Positions 54,208 through 62,047 of a DNA stretch of 64,000 nucleotides are shown here, in pieces. Made by a program: the position numbers and the translations under genes. This stretch comes from JAITVM01 sp031551135. GTDB lineage: Bacteria > Bacillota > Clostridia > Lachnospirales > JAITVM01. How positions within the stretch are numbered: position 1 is the stretch's first letter; every line of letters starts with the position of its first letter. A model generated the notes under the pieces. That model was not told the DNA's origin. It saw only the letters and a list, made by a program, of their open reading frames with translations, and searched no databases. The DNA lies in NCBI GenBank assembly GCA_031551135.1, contig JAVBOA010000001.1:1-64000 (forward strand). The letters are read 5' to 3'.

Positions 54208-54407
54208 GTTGTATTAAATATTTCCTGACGAAAAAGATATATCTGATTCGCAAGGTTGCCAGCGCAGATTTGGAGCTTATCAAATTTGCCTAATATTTTT
54301 TCTTTTTAAAGAGCCTGCTTTTTAAAGAGATAAATCGGACGCATGCCTTTTCGGATTTTTTAGAAATCTTTTTGGCATGTTTTTTGTTTGTAAAGGAGGT
54401 TTTTCAT
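54208..54407 (+). promoter_or_regulatory. Structured leader with terminator-like hairpin before the hyd operon
   Basis: The leader holds CAGATTTG-GAGCTTAT-CAAATTTG (about 54266-54289). At 54342-54347/54374-54379 CATGCC pairs with GGCATG, with GATTT/AAATC inside, directly followed by TTTTTTG (54380-54386), all upstream of AAAGGAGG. This is the layout of transcription attenuators and riboswitches. I could not assign it to a class. Confidence 0.55.
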
Positions 54408-54656
54408 TTGAAAAAAATAGCCGTTATTTCAGCCATTCTGGAAGGCAAAAATGAAAATCATATAAAATTCAACGAAACGGTATCCGAACACAGAAAAATT
54501 ATTAGAGGCAGAATGGGTTTGCCGTTTGACGATATAGCCGTTATTTCTATAACCGTCATCGCAACCCTCGACGAAATCAATTCTTTTACAGGAAAATTAG
54601 GCAAAATACCTAATGTTACCGTAAAAACCGCGATATCTCAAAAAAATGTTGATTAA
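54408..54656 (+). CDS. TM1266-type putative hydrogenase system regulator
   Basis: TTG start eight bases after AAAGGAGG gives an 82-residue protein. It has an ACT/NikR-C-like small domain: KIAVISAILEGKNENHIKFN, EHRKIIRGRMGLPFDDIAVI and GKIPNVTVKTAIS. Proteins of this family sit beside hydE/hydF/hydG in many anaerobes and are annotated as iron-only hydrogenase system regulators, with no biochemical proof I know of. It has no DNA-binding domain. It is first in the operon with hydG (38-base gap) and hydE. Confidence 0.85.
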   Translation: MKKIAVISAILEGKNENHIKFNETVSEHRKIIRGRMGLPFDDIAVISITVIATLDEINSFTGKLGKIPNVTVKTAISQKNVD

Positions 54657-54694
54657 AATTAAGATTTTTAAAACTAAGCAGAAAGAGTGATTAT

Positions 54695-56077
54695 ATGACT
54701 ACGAAATTTTTTATTGACAATGAAATGATTGAAAAATTGCTGGAAGACGCTAAAAACGCAAGTGAATCCGAAATAAACGAAATACTGCAAAAAGCCGAAA
54801 ATTTTCAAGGCCTCACCGAATACGAAGTTGCTGTTTTAATAAATTTAGAAGATAAAAAATATTTGGAACGAATTTTTTCAATAGCAAAAAAAATAAAACA
54901 AAATATCTACGGAGAACGGGTTGTAATGTTCGCGCCGATTTATGTAAGCGATTATTGCATTAATAAATGCGAATACTGCGGATTTAGATGCGATAATAAA
55001 TTCGACCGCAAAAAGCTGAATATGGACGAATTGCGTGAAGAAGTACGTTTGCTTGAAAAAATGGGTCACAAACGGCTTGCTTTGGAGGCCGGCGAACATC
55101 CGTCAACTAATCCGATTGAATATATTTTGGAATGTATTGACACGATTTACAATATGAAATTTGAAAACGGCGAAATCCGACGCATTAATGTTAATATCGC
55201 CGCAACTACCGTTGAAAATTATAAAAAACTAAAAGATATAGAAATCGGGACTTATATCCTGTTTCAGGAAACTTATCATAAAGAAACTTACGAACGTGTT
55301 CATATATCAGGCCCGAAAAAAGATTATTTTTATCATACAACAGCTTTTGACCGTGCTATGGAAGCCGGAATCGAGGATGTCGGCGGCGGCGCACTCTTTG
55401 GGCTTTATGATTACCGCTATGAAGTTTTGGGGCTTATGATTCATAATAAGCATCTCGAAGAAAGTTTCGGCGTAGGATTCCACACAATCTCCGTTCCGAG
55501 ACTTTGCGAAGCCGAAGGCGTTAGCCGTGAAAATTATAAATATTTGATAAATGACGAAGAATTTAAAAAAATCGTAGCCGTTTTACGTTTGGCTGTTCCG
55601 TATACCGGAATAATTATTTCGACTCGTGAAACAAAAGAAATGCGTGCGGAATTGATAAACCTCGGAGTTTCGCAAATCAGCGCGGGTTCGGCGGTAGAAG
55701 TCGGCGGTTATACCCTGCGTGAAAAGAAAGGCTCTCAATTCACCGTTGCTGATGAAAGACCTGCAAGAGATGTAATTTATTGGCTTATGCAGGAAAATTT
55801 GATTCCTAGTTTTTGTACGGCTTGCTACCGAATGGGGCGCACCGGCGACCGTTTTATGCAGCTTGCGAAAACCGGCAATATAAAAAATGTCTGTCTCCCG
55901 AATGCGATTATGAGTTTAAAAGAATTTTCTTTGGATTACGGCGATAAAGAATTCAGTGAGCTTGCGGATAAAATAATAAAAGATAAAATTAACGATATCG
56001 GCAATCCGAAAATTTTGGAGACCACGAAAGAAAATCTTCAGAAATTAGAAAATGGCGAAAGGGATTTGTTTTTATAA
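54695..56077 (+). CDS. hydG: [FeFe]-hydrogenase maturase HydG (radical SAM tyrosine lyase)
   Basis: A 460-residue radical SAM enzyme that cleaves tyrosine to p-cresol, CO and cyanide, the diatomic ligands of the H-cluster. The SAM cluster motif CINKCEYC (CX3CX2C) lies near residue 89. The C-terminal second-cluster motif CTACYRMGRTGDRFM, with a further Cys 22 residues on (CLPN), is specific to HydG and separates it from ThiH. Length is typical. hydE follows with no gap. Confidence 0.97.
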   Translation: MTTKFFIDNEMIEKLLEDAKNASESEINEILQKAENFQGLTEYEVAVLINLEDKKYLERIFSIAKKIKQNIYGERVVMFAPIYVSDYCINKCEYCGFRCDNKFDRKKLNMDELREEVRLLEKMGHKRLALEAGEHPSTNPIEYILECIDTIYNMKFENGEIRRINVNIAATTVENYKKLKDIEIGTYILFQETYHKETYERVHISGPKKDYFYHTTAFDRAMEAGIEDVGGGALFGLYDYRYEVLGLMIHNKHLEESFGVGFHTISVPRLCEAEGVSRENYKYLINDEEFKKIVAVLRLAVPYTGIIISTRETKEMRAELINLGVSQISAGSAVEVGGYTLREKKGSQFTVADERPARDVIYWLMQENLIPSFCTACYRMGRTGDRFMQLAKTGNIKNVCLPNAIMSLKEFSLDYGDKEFSELADKIIKDKINDIGNPKILETTKENLQKLENGERDLFL

Positions 56078-57091
56078 ATGAAAATATCTACACTGAGTAA
56101 AGATCAGCTTGCTTTATTAATCAAACTCCTAATCGGTAATGATAATCAGGATTTATTTAGAGAAGCCGACAAAGCCCGCCGTGAAGTTTACGGCGATTCG
56201 GTTTATCTGCGTGGGCTGATCGAAATTTCGAATTATTGTAAATCCGATTGCTATTATTGCGGAATTTCCTGCACAAACAAAAATGTAAACCGCTACCGCC
56301 TCAGCAAAAAAGAAATTCTTTCATGCTGCAAGAATGGATATAATCTGGGGTTTAGGACATTTGTTATGCAGGGCGGCGAAGATAATTTCTATAATGATGA
56401 GGTTTTTTGCGATATTATTTATACTATCAGAAATACTTATCCCGATTGCGCAATAACTTTAAGCGTCGGCGAAAAATCATATTCGACTTATAAAAAATAT
56501 TTTGAAAGCGGCGCAAACCGTTATTTATTGCGGCACGAAACCGCCAACGCCGAACATTTCGCCATGCTTCACCCAAAAAATCAAACCTTCGAAAACCGCC
56601 GCCGCTGTCTTTTTGATTTAAAAGAAATCGGATTTCAGGTCGGTGCGGGTTTTATGGTCGGCTCGCCTTTTCAAAAAATCGAATATCTTGTAGAAGATTT
56701 ATTTTTTTTGAAAGAGCTATCGCCGCAAATGGTCGGAATCGGTCCTTTTATTCCTCAAAAAGATACACGCTTCAAGGATTTTAAAAGCGGCTCTTTGGAG
56801 CTTACTTTAATTATGATTTCGCTTACAAGATTAATGCTGCCGAATGCCCTGATTCCTTCCACAACCGCTTTAGGCTCTATCGCTAAAAACGGACGTGAGC
56901 TTGGCTTGCAAGCAGGCGCAAATATTGTAATGCCGAATCTTTCGCCGCAAGAAAAACGAAAAGATTACGCACTCTATGATAATAAGGCTTTTTCCGGCTC
57001 GGAAGCCGCCGAAGGCTTGGAGATTTTGAAAAAGCAAATCCTAAATGCCGGATATAGAACCGATATGAGCCGCGGCGATTATGCAAAATAA
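56078..57091 (+). CDS. hydE: [FeFe]-hydrogenase maturase HydE (radical SAM)
   Basis: The 337-residue enzyme assembles the dithiomethylamine-bearing iron subcluster of the [FeFe] hydrogenase with HydF and HydG. It has LRGLIEISNYCKSDCYYCGI, whose CKSDCYYC is CX3CX2C, followed by FVMQGGEDNFYND and HETANAEHFAMLHP. The ATG directly follows the hydG stop. Its TAA stop codon is also the 3-base target of a repeat element. No hydF or hydrogenase gene lies downstream. Confidence 0.95.
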   Translation: MKISTLSKDQLALLIKLLIGNDNQDLFREADKARREVYGDSVYLRGLIEISNYCKSDCYYCGISCTNKNVNRYRLSKKEILSCCKNGYNLGFRTFVMQGGEDNFYNDEVFCDIIYTIRNTYPDCAITLSVGEKSYSTYKKYFESGANRYLLRHETANAEHFAMLHPKNQTFENRRRCLFDLKEIGFQVGAGFMVGSPFQKIEYLVEDLFFLKELSPQMVGIGPFIPQKDTRFKDFKSGSLELTLIMISLTRLMLPNALIPSTTALGSIAKNGRELGLQAGANIVMPNLSPQEKRKDYALYDNKAFSGSEAAEGLEILKKQILNAGYRTDMSRGDYAK

Positions 57092-57203
57092 TACTATTTT
57101 CATTTTGATAAGTAGAAAAAAATTTTTCACAGCGGAGCGTTTCGCGCAATGTTTCTAGCGCGAAATGAAATATTTTTTTCTATCCTTTATATTGAAAATA
57201 TTA
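57092..57203. repeat. TACTATTTTC element, complete 112-bp copy on the hydE stop codon
   Basis: It begins immediately after the hydE TAA (57089-57091), and the same TAA recurs after its right end (57204-57206). The inner part contains CACAGCGGAGCGTTTCGCGC. Confidence 0.88.
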
Positions 57204-57220
57204 TAAGATTTAACCCATAT

Positions 57221-57263
57221 AAAAAACGCTATCATCCGAAAAAAAAATCGATAGCGTTTTTTT
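57221..57263. terminator. Bidirectional terminator between hydE and the DUF975 gene
   Basis: AAAAAACGCTATC...GATAGCGTTTTTTT, a 13-bp stem with a T-run on both strands. Confidence 0.88.
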
Positions 57264-57265
57264 AA

Positions 57266-57955
57266 TTAATTATAATTATAAGTCGCACGGTCGTCTGTTT
57301 TGTCTTCAACGCCGAGTTCGGCATAAGTAATTTCGCCGTTTGCAAGTTTTTGGTTCAAAATTTCGGTATAATAACCGGCATGAGCTGTATTAGCATAAGG
57401 AATAACATGCACTACACCCAAAATTCCGGCTGTAAACATATTCAATATCCACCATCCGATAAAAGATAAATCAAGTACAAAAAGCTCCATTTTATGTCCG
57501 TTAGTCAATTTTCTGGAGACTGTGATAGCGTCCATAGCGCCGACTTTTGGAAATTCCGTAAGAATAAATGCTGTGAAGCTATATGAATAAGCTTTTATGA
57601 TTCCGGGGATATAGAATAATATGCTCCACAAACAGGTAAAAAGTCCCACGCAAAACATAGATCCGAATTTTCTGGAAAAATTATATTTTAATCCGTCCAA
57701 AACCGATTCAGCGCTGACACGCTCACCTCGATAAAGCTTTACAAAAAATCCCGCATACGTAACAGCTAATACTGTTGTAACCGCAATAGTAGCAAAAAAA
57801 GCTACGATACCGATAATCGGTATAAATGTTAAAAACATTGTCATAGATACCAGCAAAGATATTCCATATACTATCAATCCCGCGCATATCGCAGATGTTC
57901 TTTGGTCAGCTAATTTTATTCGAGCTATTAATTTTATTTCTTCTCTTGTCTTCAT
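57266..57955 (-). CDS. DUF975-type integral membrane protein
   Basis: The start at 57955 (MKTREEIKLIARIKLADQR) has GGAGG eight bases upstream. The 229-residue product has four to six hydrophobic segments and the DUF975 markers AESVLDGLKYNFSRKFGSMF and ANTAHAGYYTEILNQ near the C-terminus. The family is common in Clostridia and of unknown function. It ends at a strong shared terminator and has no partner gene. Confidence 0.82.
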   Translation of the reverse strand: MKTREEIKLIARIKLADQRTSAICAGLIVYGISLLVSMTMFLTFIPIIGIVAFFATIAVTTVLAVTYAGFFVKLYRGERVSAESVLDGLKYNFSRKFGSMFCVGLFTCLWSILFYIPGIIKAYSYSFTAFILTEFPKVGAMDAITVSRKLTNGHKMELFVLDLSFIGWWILNMFTAGILGVVHVIPYANTAHAGYYTEILNQKLANGEITYAELGVEDKTDDRATYNYN

Positions 57956-58209
57956 TAAGTACACCTCCATTTATTTATATTAACGATACTTTCATAAAAA
58001 AGTTTGCTTTTCTTTAATATTATTTGAAAATCTGAATCAATAAAACAGGCTTATCGTATGTAATCTGACAGTTATCAATTTTTTCTATACTCTAATTAAA
58101 TATTTATATTAGTAAATAATTTGTATGATTTGTGCGATAAACATAAAGCAGCGTTATCGTAATATCTTATTGTATTGATAATCGCATTATCTAAGAGGGT
58201 GATATTTAA

Positions 58210-58662
58210 ATGATTTTCAAAAAATTTATTTGCTTAATCATGACGCTTATGGCTTTAATTTCCGCCTCCGGTTGCAAAGAAGATATCGACGTGATGAGTA
58301 TTGCATTTGTATCTGAACCTTCTTTTGGTGAAAAGGGAAAAATGATTACTGTCCGAACGACGGTTTATTCGGACGGAAAAGTTGTTGAAGAAAAGATTAC
58401 CGATGAAAATGTCCTTGTCTCAACAAAACAAAAATTTATCGACACCGCTGATTTTCAAAAAATCGTTCGGGAATTCAATAAAAATAATTTTTATGATTTT
58501 CCGGAATCATTTGAATCAGATATTCTTGATGGTTCTTATATTGGTTTTGAATTGCAAAAAATCGATAAGTTATATAAAAGCGGCGGATATATAGCTTTAG
58601 AAAGTAACGCAGACTTTAAAAAATGTTATGATGTATTTTTTAATACAATAAACGAAGAATAA
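58210..58662 (+). CDS. Small lipoprotein, unknown
   Basis: A 150-residue protein with a lipoprotein signal; the lipobox ISASGC gives the modified Cys at about 22. The mature part has a mixed alpha/beta pattern (VRTTVYSDGKVVEEKITDEN, FDFPESFES-like region, YKSGGYIALESN). I recognise no family. GAGGGTGAT precedes the ATG and a terminator follows directly, so it is monocistronic. Confidence 0.6.
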   Translation: MIFKKFICLIMTLMALISASGCKEDIDVMSIAFVSEPSFGEKGKMITVRTTVYSDGKVVEEKITDENVLVSTKQKFIDTADFQKIVREFNKNNFYDFPESFESDILDGSYIGFELQKIDKLYKSGGYIALESNADFKKCYDVFFNTINEE

Positions 58663-58670
58663 TCAAAACC

Positions 58671-58704
58671 GGCTCGGCTTTTGCAATAAAAACCGAGCCT
58701 TTTT
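58671..58704 (+). terminator. Intrinsic terminator
   Basis: GGCTCGG...CCGAGCC with 15-base loop then five T. Confidence 0.9.
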
Positions 58705-58711
58705 GATATGT

Positions 58712-59953
58712 TCAGACTTTTTTAAAGTTGATATATTTACCGCGTTTTAAAACATACATTTTGTTGTCCGCCATAGTAATCATAGATTTAGCGTCGGTAT
58801 GAACAGATTTATTAAAATTCTCTATACCAAAACTAAACGAAATCTTAAACGGAAACTCGCGTGTGTTATTAAACGCTGTTATTTTGTCGCTAATGCGGCT
58901 TATTATATTCAGCATAGAATTACTGTCTACATTAGGAAAAATAAGTATAAATTCGTCTCCGCCAAGCCTGCAAAAATATTCTCGGTTACGCGTCGACGCA
59001 TTAACGATCTCAATGAATTTTAATAAAAATTTATCGCCCCATTGGTGACCGTGTATATCATTAGCGGATTTTAGCCCGTCTAAATCGATAAAGCAAATTG
59101 TAAAGGGATTTTGAGAAGAAATTAATTTTTGAACAGTATTTACGGCAAAAGTATGGTTGTAAATACCTGTCATTTGATCTCTCGAAACCTGTAATTCCAG
59201 ATTTTCTATAAGCATTTTTTGATTTGATATATCTACTAAAATATAAAAATATGCTTTTCTATCATTTGTCCAATTTATAAATAACGAATAAACATGATAC
59301 CATTTCCCGTGATATTCCGAATATTCATCCCATTCATTATGGGTTTTATTTTCTTCTTTCGCTTTTTTATACAGAAGGTCTGTAAACTCCTCCCTGAGCT
59401 TTAAGCTGTTCTCGTCCTCTTCGGCATCATTTGCGCCGTATAGAAGCTCGCCGGTTTCCTCATCGTGAACATACATCACGATATTTGTGTATTGATTGAT
59501 AAATTTTATTATTAAATCCAGTTCATCAATCCGTACATCCCGCTCTGACAAACATAATATCATATGATTGAATGAGTCCGAAATCTGTCCCATAAAATCA
59601 ATCTTTTGGTTATAATTGCCTTGCGATATCTGATTGACTTTCCAAGTCAAATGCAATAAATTAGAATGCAGTTCTTTTAGTCCCGCGGAAAGGTAGTTTT
59701 GTTTAGGAGGAAAATCGATATCCAAATTTCCGTGAGCAATGGCGATTGAGTATTCGTTATTTTCTTTAATATACCCATGCATCTCTAAAATATCACGCTC
59801 AATGTCCTTTAAATAAGCGTTTTTTATTTCACCGGAGTTTGCTAAGACAGAATCTATCGGCTTAGCATTTTTTACATTTTCGATTAATTGATTAATGTAA
59901 ACCAATTCTTTTTTAGAAACAAGAATCATAGCGTCCTCACTTCTATCAAGCAT
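58712..59953 (-). CDS. Diguanylate cyclase (GGDEF) with N-terminal sensor region
   Basis: A 413-residue protein. An N-terminal helical part (about 1-110) is followed by a HAMP-like stretch (SQGNYNQKIDFMGQISDSFN, about 112-131), a PAS-like domain (about 140-250) and a C-terminal GGDEF domain (about 255-410) with intact RLGGDEFILIF. The position of the inhibitory RxxD site reads RNRE, so product inhibition may be altered. It should make cyclic di-GMP. GGGGG precedes the ATG. A V4R gene lies 64 bases upstream on the same strand and is likely its sensor partner. Confidence 0.9.
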   Translation of the reverse strand: MLDRSEDAMILVSKKELVYINQLIENVKNAKPIDSVLANSGEIKNAYLKDIERDILEMHGYIKENNEYSIAIAHGNLDIDFPPKQNYLSAGLKELHSNLLHLTWKVNQISQGNYNQKIDFMGQISDSFNHMILCLSERDVRIDELDLIIKFINQYTNIVMYVHDEETGELLYGANDAEEDENSLKLREEFTDLLYKKAKEENKTHNEWDEYSEYHGKWYHVYSLFINWTNDRKAYFYILVDISNQKMLIENLELQVSRDQMTGIYNHTFAVNTVQKLISSQNPFTICFIDLDGLKSANDIHGHQWGDKFLLKFIEIVNASTRNREYFCRLGGDEFILIFPNVDSNSMLNIISRISDKITAFNNTREFPFKISFSFGIENFNKSVHTDAKSMITMADNKMYVLKRGKYINFKKV

Positions 59954-60017
59954 TCCATTGCCCCCTTTATACAGTATTCCTTTTTTTATTTTTATCTTTT
60001 TTGTATAAATGGCTCTG

Positions 60018-60506
60018 TCAGACGCTTTTGGCTACAAACCTGCACGCTCTGTCTCCTGTTGCCCAACAATCAATTTCTCGTACCTTAAATTTTTTGCCGC
60101 TGTATGCTTCTAAAATTCCCGACAAAAAACCTTCATCATAAACGCAAACGGTCTCCTCATAAACAGGCAAACCGCTGCAGTCCAAATCTTCATACACTAC
60201 CAGAACAATCTCGCCTTTTTCCAAATTCGCATGTTCTATTCTCAGTATCCCGATTTTATGTTCAACCAATTGTCTCTGAATCTGCTCTACAAAATCATTA
60301 AAGCTTAAACTCATATCCAAGTAAGCCTTTGCATACTCCACTCCGGCCTGAAACCCTGAAGTACGTATTATTTCGTCGGCTTCATCCTTACCGAAACGTT
60401 TTTCCAATACATCCATTACCGAAAGCTCAAAAAGCCTATAAACCAAAACAGGCATTTCCGCTCCGAGATTTGGCCTTCCTTCGCCAATATCTCCCAAAGA
60501 TTTCAT
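60018..60506 (-). CDS. V4R-domain protein
   Basis: A 162-residue stand-alone V4R (4-vinyl reductase-type) domain: MPVLVYRLFELSVMDVLEKR, LRIEHANLEKGEIVLVVYED, GILEAYSGKKFKVREIDCWA and the C-terminal CWATGDRACRFVA. V4R folds bind small hydrophobic ligands or tetrapyrrole-like molecules and zinc. In Clostridia they often accompany signalling proteins. Encoded just upstream of the cyclase gene, it probably feeds a signal to it; the ligand is unknown. GGGGGATT precedes the ATG. Confidence 0.85.
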   Translation of the reverse strand: MKSLGDIGEGRPNLGAEMPVLVYRLFELSVMDVLEKRFGKDEADEIIRTSGFQAGVEYAKAYLDMSLSFNDFVEQIQRQLVEHKIGILRIEHANLEKGEIVLVVYEDLDCSGLPVYEETVCVYDEGFLSGILEAYSGKKFKVREIDCWATGDRACRFVAKSV

Positions 60507-61039
60507 AGTACAATCCCCCTATAGAATTTTGTACTTTATTAAATATTTAATCGTCTTATTTTTCAAAAAAAATAACCTCATAAATAATAAAAAATAATAA
60601 GATGTATAATATAATGTTTGACTTTTTAAGCCTTGAGACTATAATTATTTAATGATGTTTATACTATTCCCCTTATATAAAGATAAAAAAAATGAAAATA
60701 GTATTAAATGAAAAATTACGATCAAATATCGGTACGCATTGTTTTATTTTATCGTTATAAAAATATAGAGTATATTTCATACTGAATATTATTACCGCAT
60801 TTATCCTCTCAAAATGCATAAATATAATTAATGCAGCTACCGACTTATGATTTAATAAATTAATGTGAATTCGATACATCGAACTTATAAGATTTTTAAA
60901 ACAAAGCCTTTTTTAGGACTTGTTCTAAATATCATTATAGTGGAAATATTGTCACAATATGATAACACAACCATTTATATTTGCTCAAATTTAGAATTTA
61001 TTACCGTTTTGATATTATTCTGACGAACGAAAGGTTTTT
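60507..61039. other. Divergent intergenic region with one repeat element
   Basis: AT-rich DNA between the V4R gene and the tRNA thiolase gene. Apart from the repeat copy at 60662-60703 I see no gene or strong structure. Confidence 0.5.
60662..60703. repeat. TACTATTTTC element, short 42-bp copy
   Basis: TACTATTCCCCTTATATAAAG...AATGAAAATAGTA, flanked by TTA on both sides (60659-60661, 60704-60706). Confidence 0.82.
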
Positions 61040-61861
61040 ATGAGAGATTATAATGAAATCGAAAAATCTATAATTAAGAAATTCAAAAAATCCATTTGGG
61101 TGAAATTTACAAGGTCTGTTCGTGAATACAACCTCATTAATGAGGGCGACCGCATAGCCGTATGTATTTCCGGCGGAAAAGATTCTATTTTGATGGCGAA
61201 ATGTTTTCAAGAGCTAAAACGCCACAAAAAATGCAATTTTGAATTGGAATTTATTGTAATGGATCCGGGCTACAATAAAGAAAATATTGAATTGATAATC
61301 AGTAATTGCAAATCCCTCGAAATTCCTATAAAAATTTTCGAAAGCCCAATTTTTGGAATCGTTTCCGAAATAGATGATTCACCTTGCTATTTATGCGCCC
61401 GAATGCGCCGCGGCTATCTTTACAGCAAAGCTCAGGAGCTTGGCTGTAATAAAATAGCTTTGGGGCATCATTTTGATGATGTTATTGAAACAATTTTATT
61501 GGCAATGCTCTACGGTGCCGAAATAAAAACTATGATGCCGAAGCTTCATTCAACAAATTTTGAAAATATGCAATTGATTCGTCCAATGTATCTTGTTAAA
61601 GAAAAAGATATTATCGATTGGAAGAATTATAACGAATTATATTTCATAAACTGCGCCTGCAAATTGACAGAAGCTCTTTCGAAAAACGAAATTACATCCA
61701 AACGCGCCGAAATGAAAATGCTCGTCGAACAATTCCGCAAAACATCGCCGATGATAGAAATGAATATTTTCCGCTCGGTAGAAAATATAAATCTAGATGC
61801 AATTATCGGCTACAAAACTAAATCAAATAAAATTCATTTTTTGGATAATTATACTGATTAA
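61040..61861 (+). CDS. TtcA-like tRNA 2-thiolation protein
   Basis: A 273-residue PP-loop ATPase with the signature ISGGKDSILM (about 48-57), CYLCARMRRG (about 118-127, the CxxC of TtcA-type enzymes) and GHHFDDVIETILLAMLY. TtcA makes 2-thiocytidine at position 32 of tRNA using an Fe-S cluster. A third cysteine region, INCACK near residue 208, fits a cluster ligand. The precise nucleoside is uncertain because relatives modify other positions. AAAGG precedes the ATG. Its TAA stop abuts a repeat element half copy. Confidence 0.85.
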   Translation: MRDYNEIEKSIIKKFKKSIWVKFTRSVREYNLINEGDRIAVCISGGKDSILMAKCFQELKRHKKCNFELEFIVMDPGYNKENIELIISNCKSLEIPIKIFESPIFGIVSEIDDSPCYLCARMRRGYLYSKAQELGCNKIALGHHFDDVIETILLAMLYGAEIKTMMPKLHSTNFENMQLIRPMYLVKEKDIIDWKNYNELYFINCACKLTEALSKNEITSKRAEMKMLVEQFRKTSPMIEMNIFRSVENINLDAIIGYKTKSNKIHFLDNYTD

Positions 61862-61890
61862 TACTATTTTCATTTTGATAAGTAGAAAAT
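61862..61890. repeat. TACTATTTTC element, half copy on the stop codon
   Basis: TACTATTTTCATTTTGATAAG starts immediately after the TAA of the tRNA thiolase gene; only one arm remains. Confidence 0.7.
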
Positions 61891-61892
61891 AC

Positions 61893-61945
61893 AAAGGGCA
61901 GAGCTTTGCCGGCGAACGGAAGCAATCTGCCCTTTAGTTTTTTTT
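61893..61945 (+). terminator. Intrinsic terminator
   Basis: AAAGGGCAGA...TCTGCCCTTT, a 10-bp stem with a 23-base loop, then AG and a T-run. Confidence 0.88.
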
Positions 61946-61947
61946 CA

Positions 61948-62047
61948 TACTATTTTCATTTTGATAAGTAGAAAAAAATTTTTCACAGCGGAGCGTTTCA
62001 AGCGTGAAATGAAATATTTTTTTCTATCCTTAATAATGAAAATAGTA
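61948..62047. repeat. TACTATTTTC element, complete 100-bp copy on a stop codon
   Basis: Flanked by TCA on both sides (61945-61947, 62048-62050). The right TCA is the TGA stop codon of the minus-strand peptidoglycan-binding gene. Confidence 0.88.
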
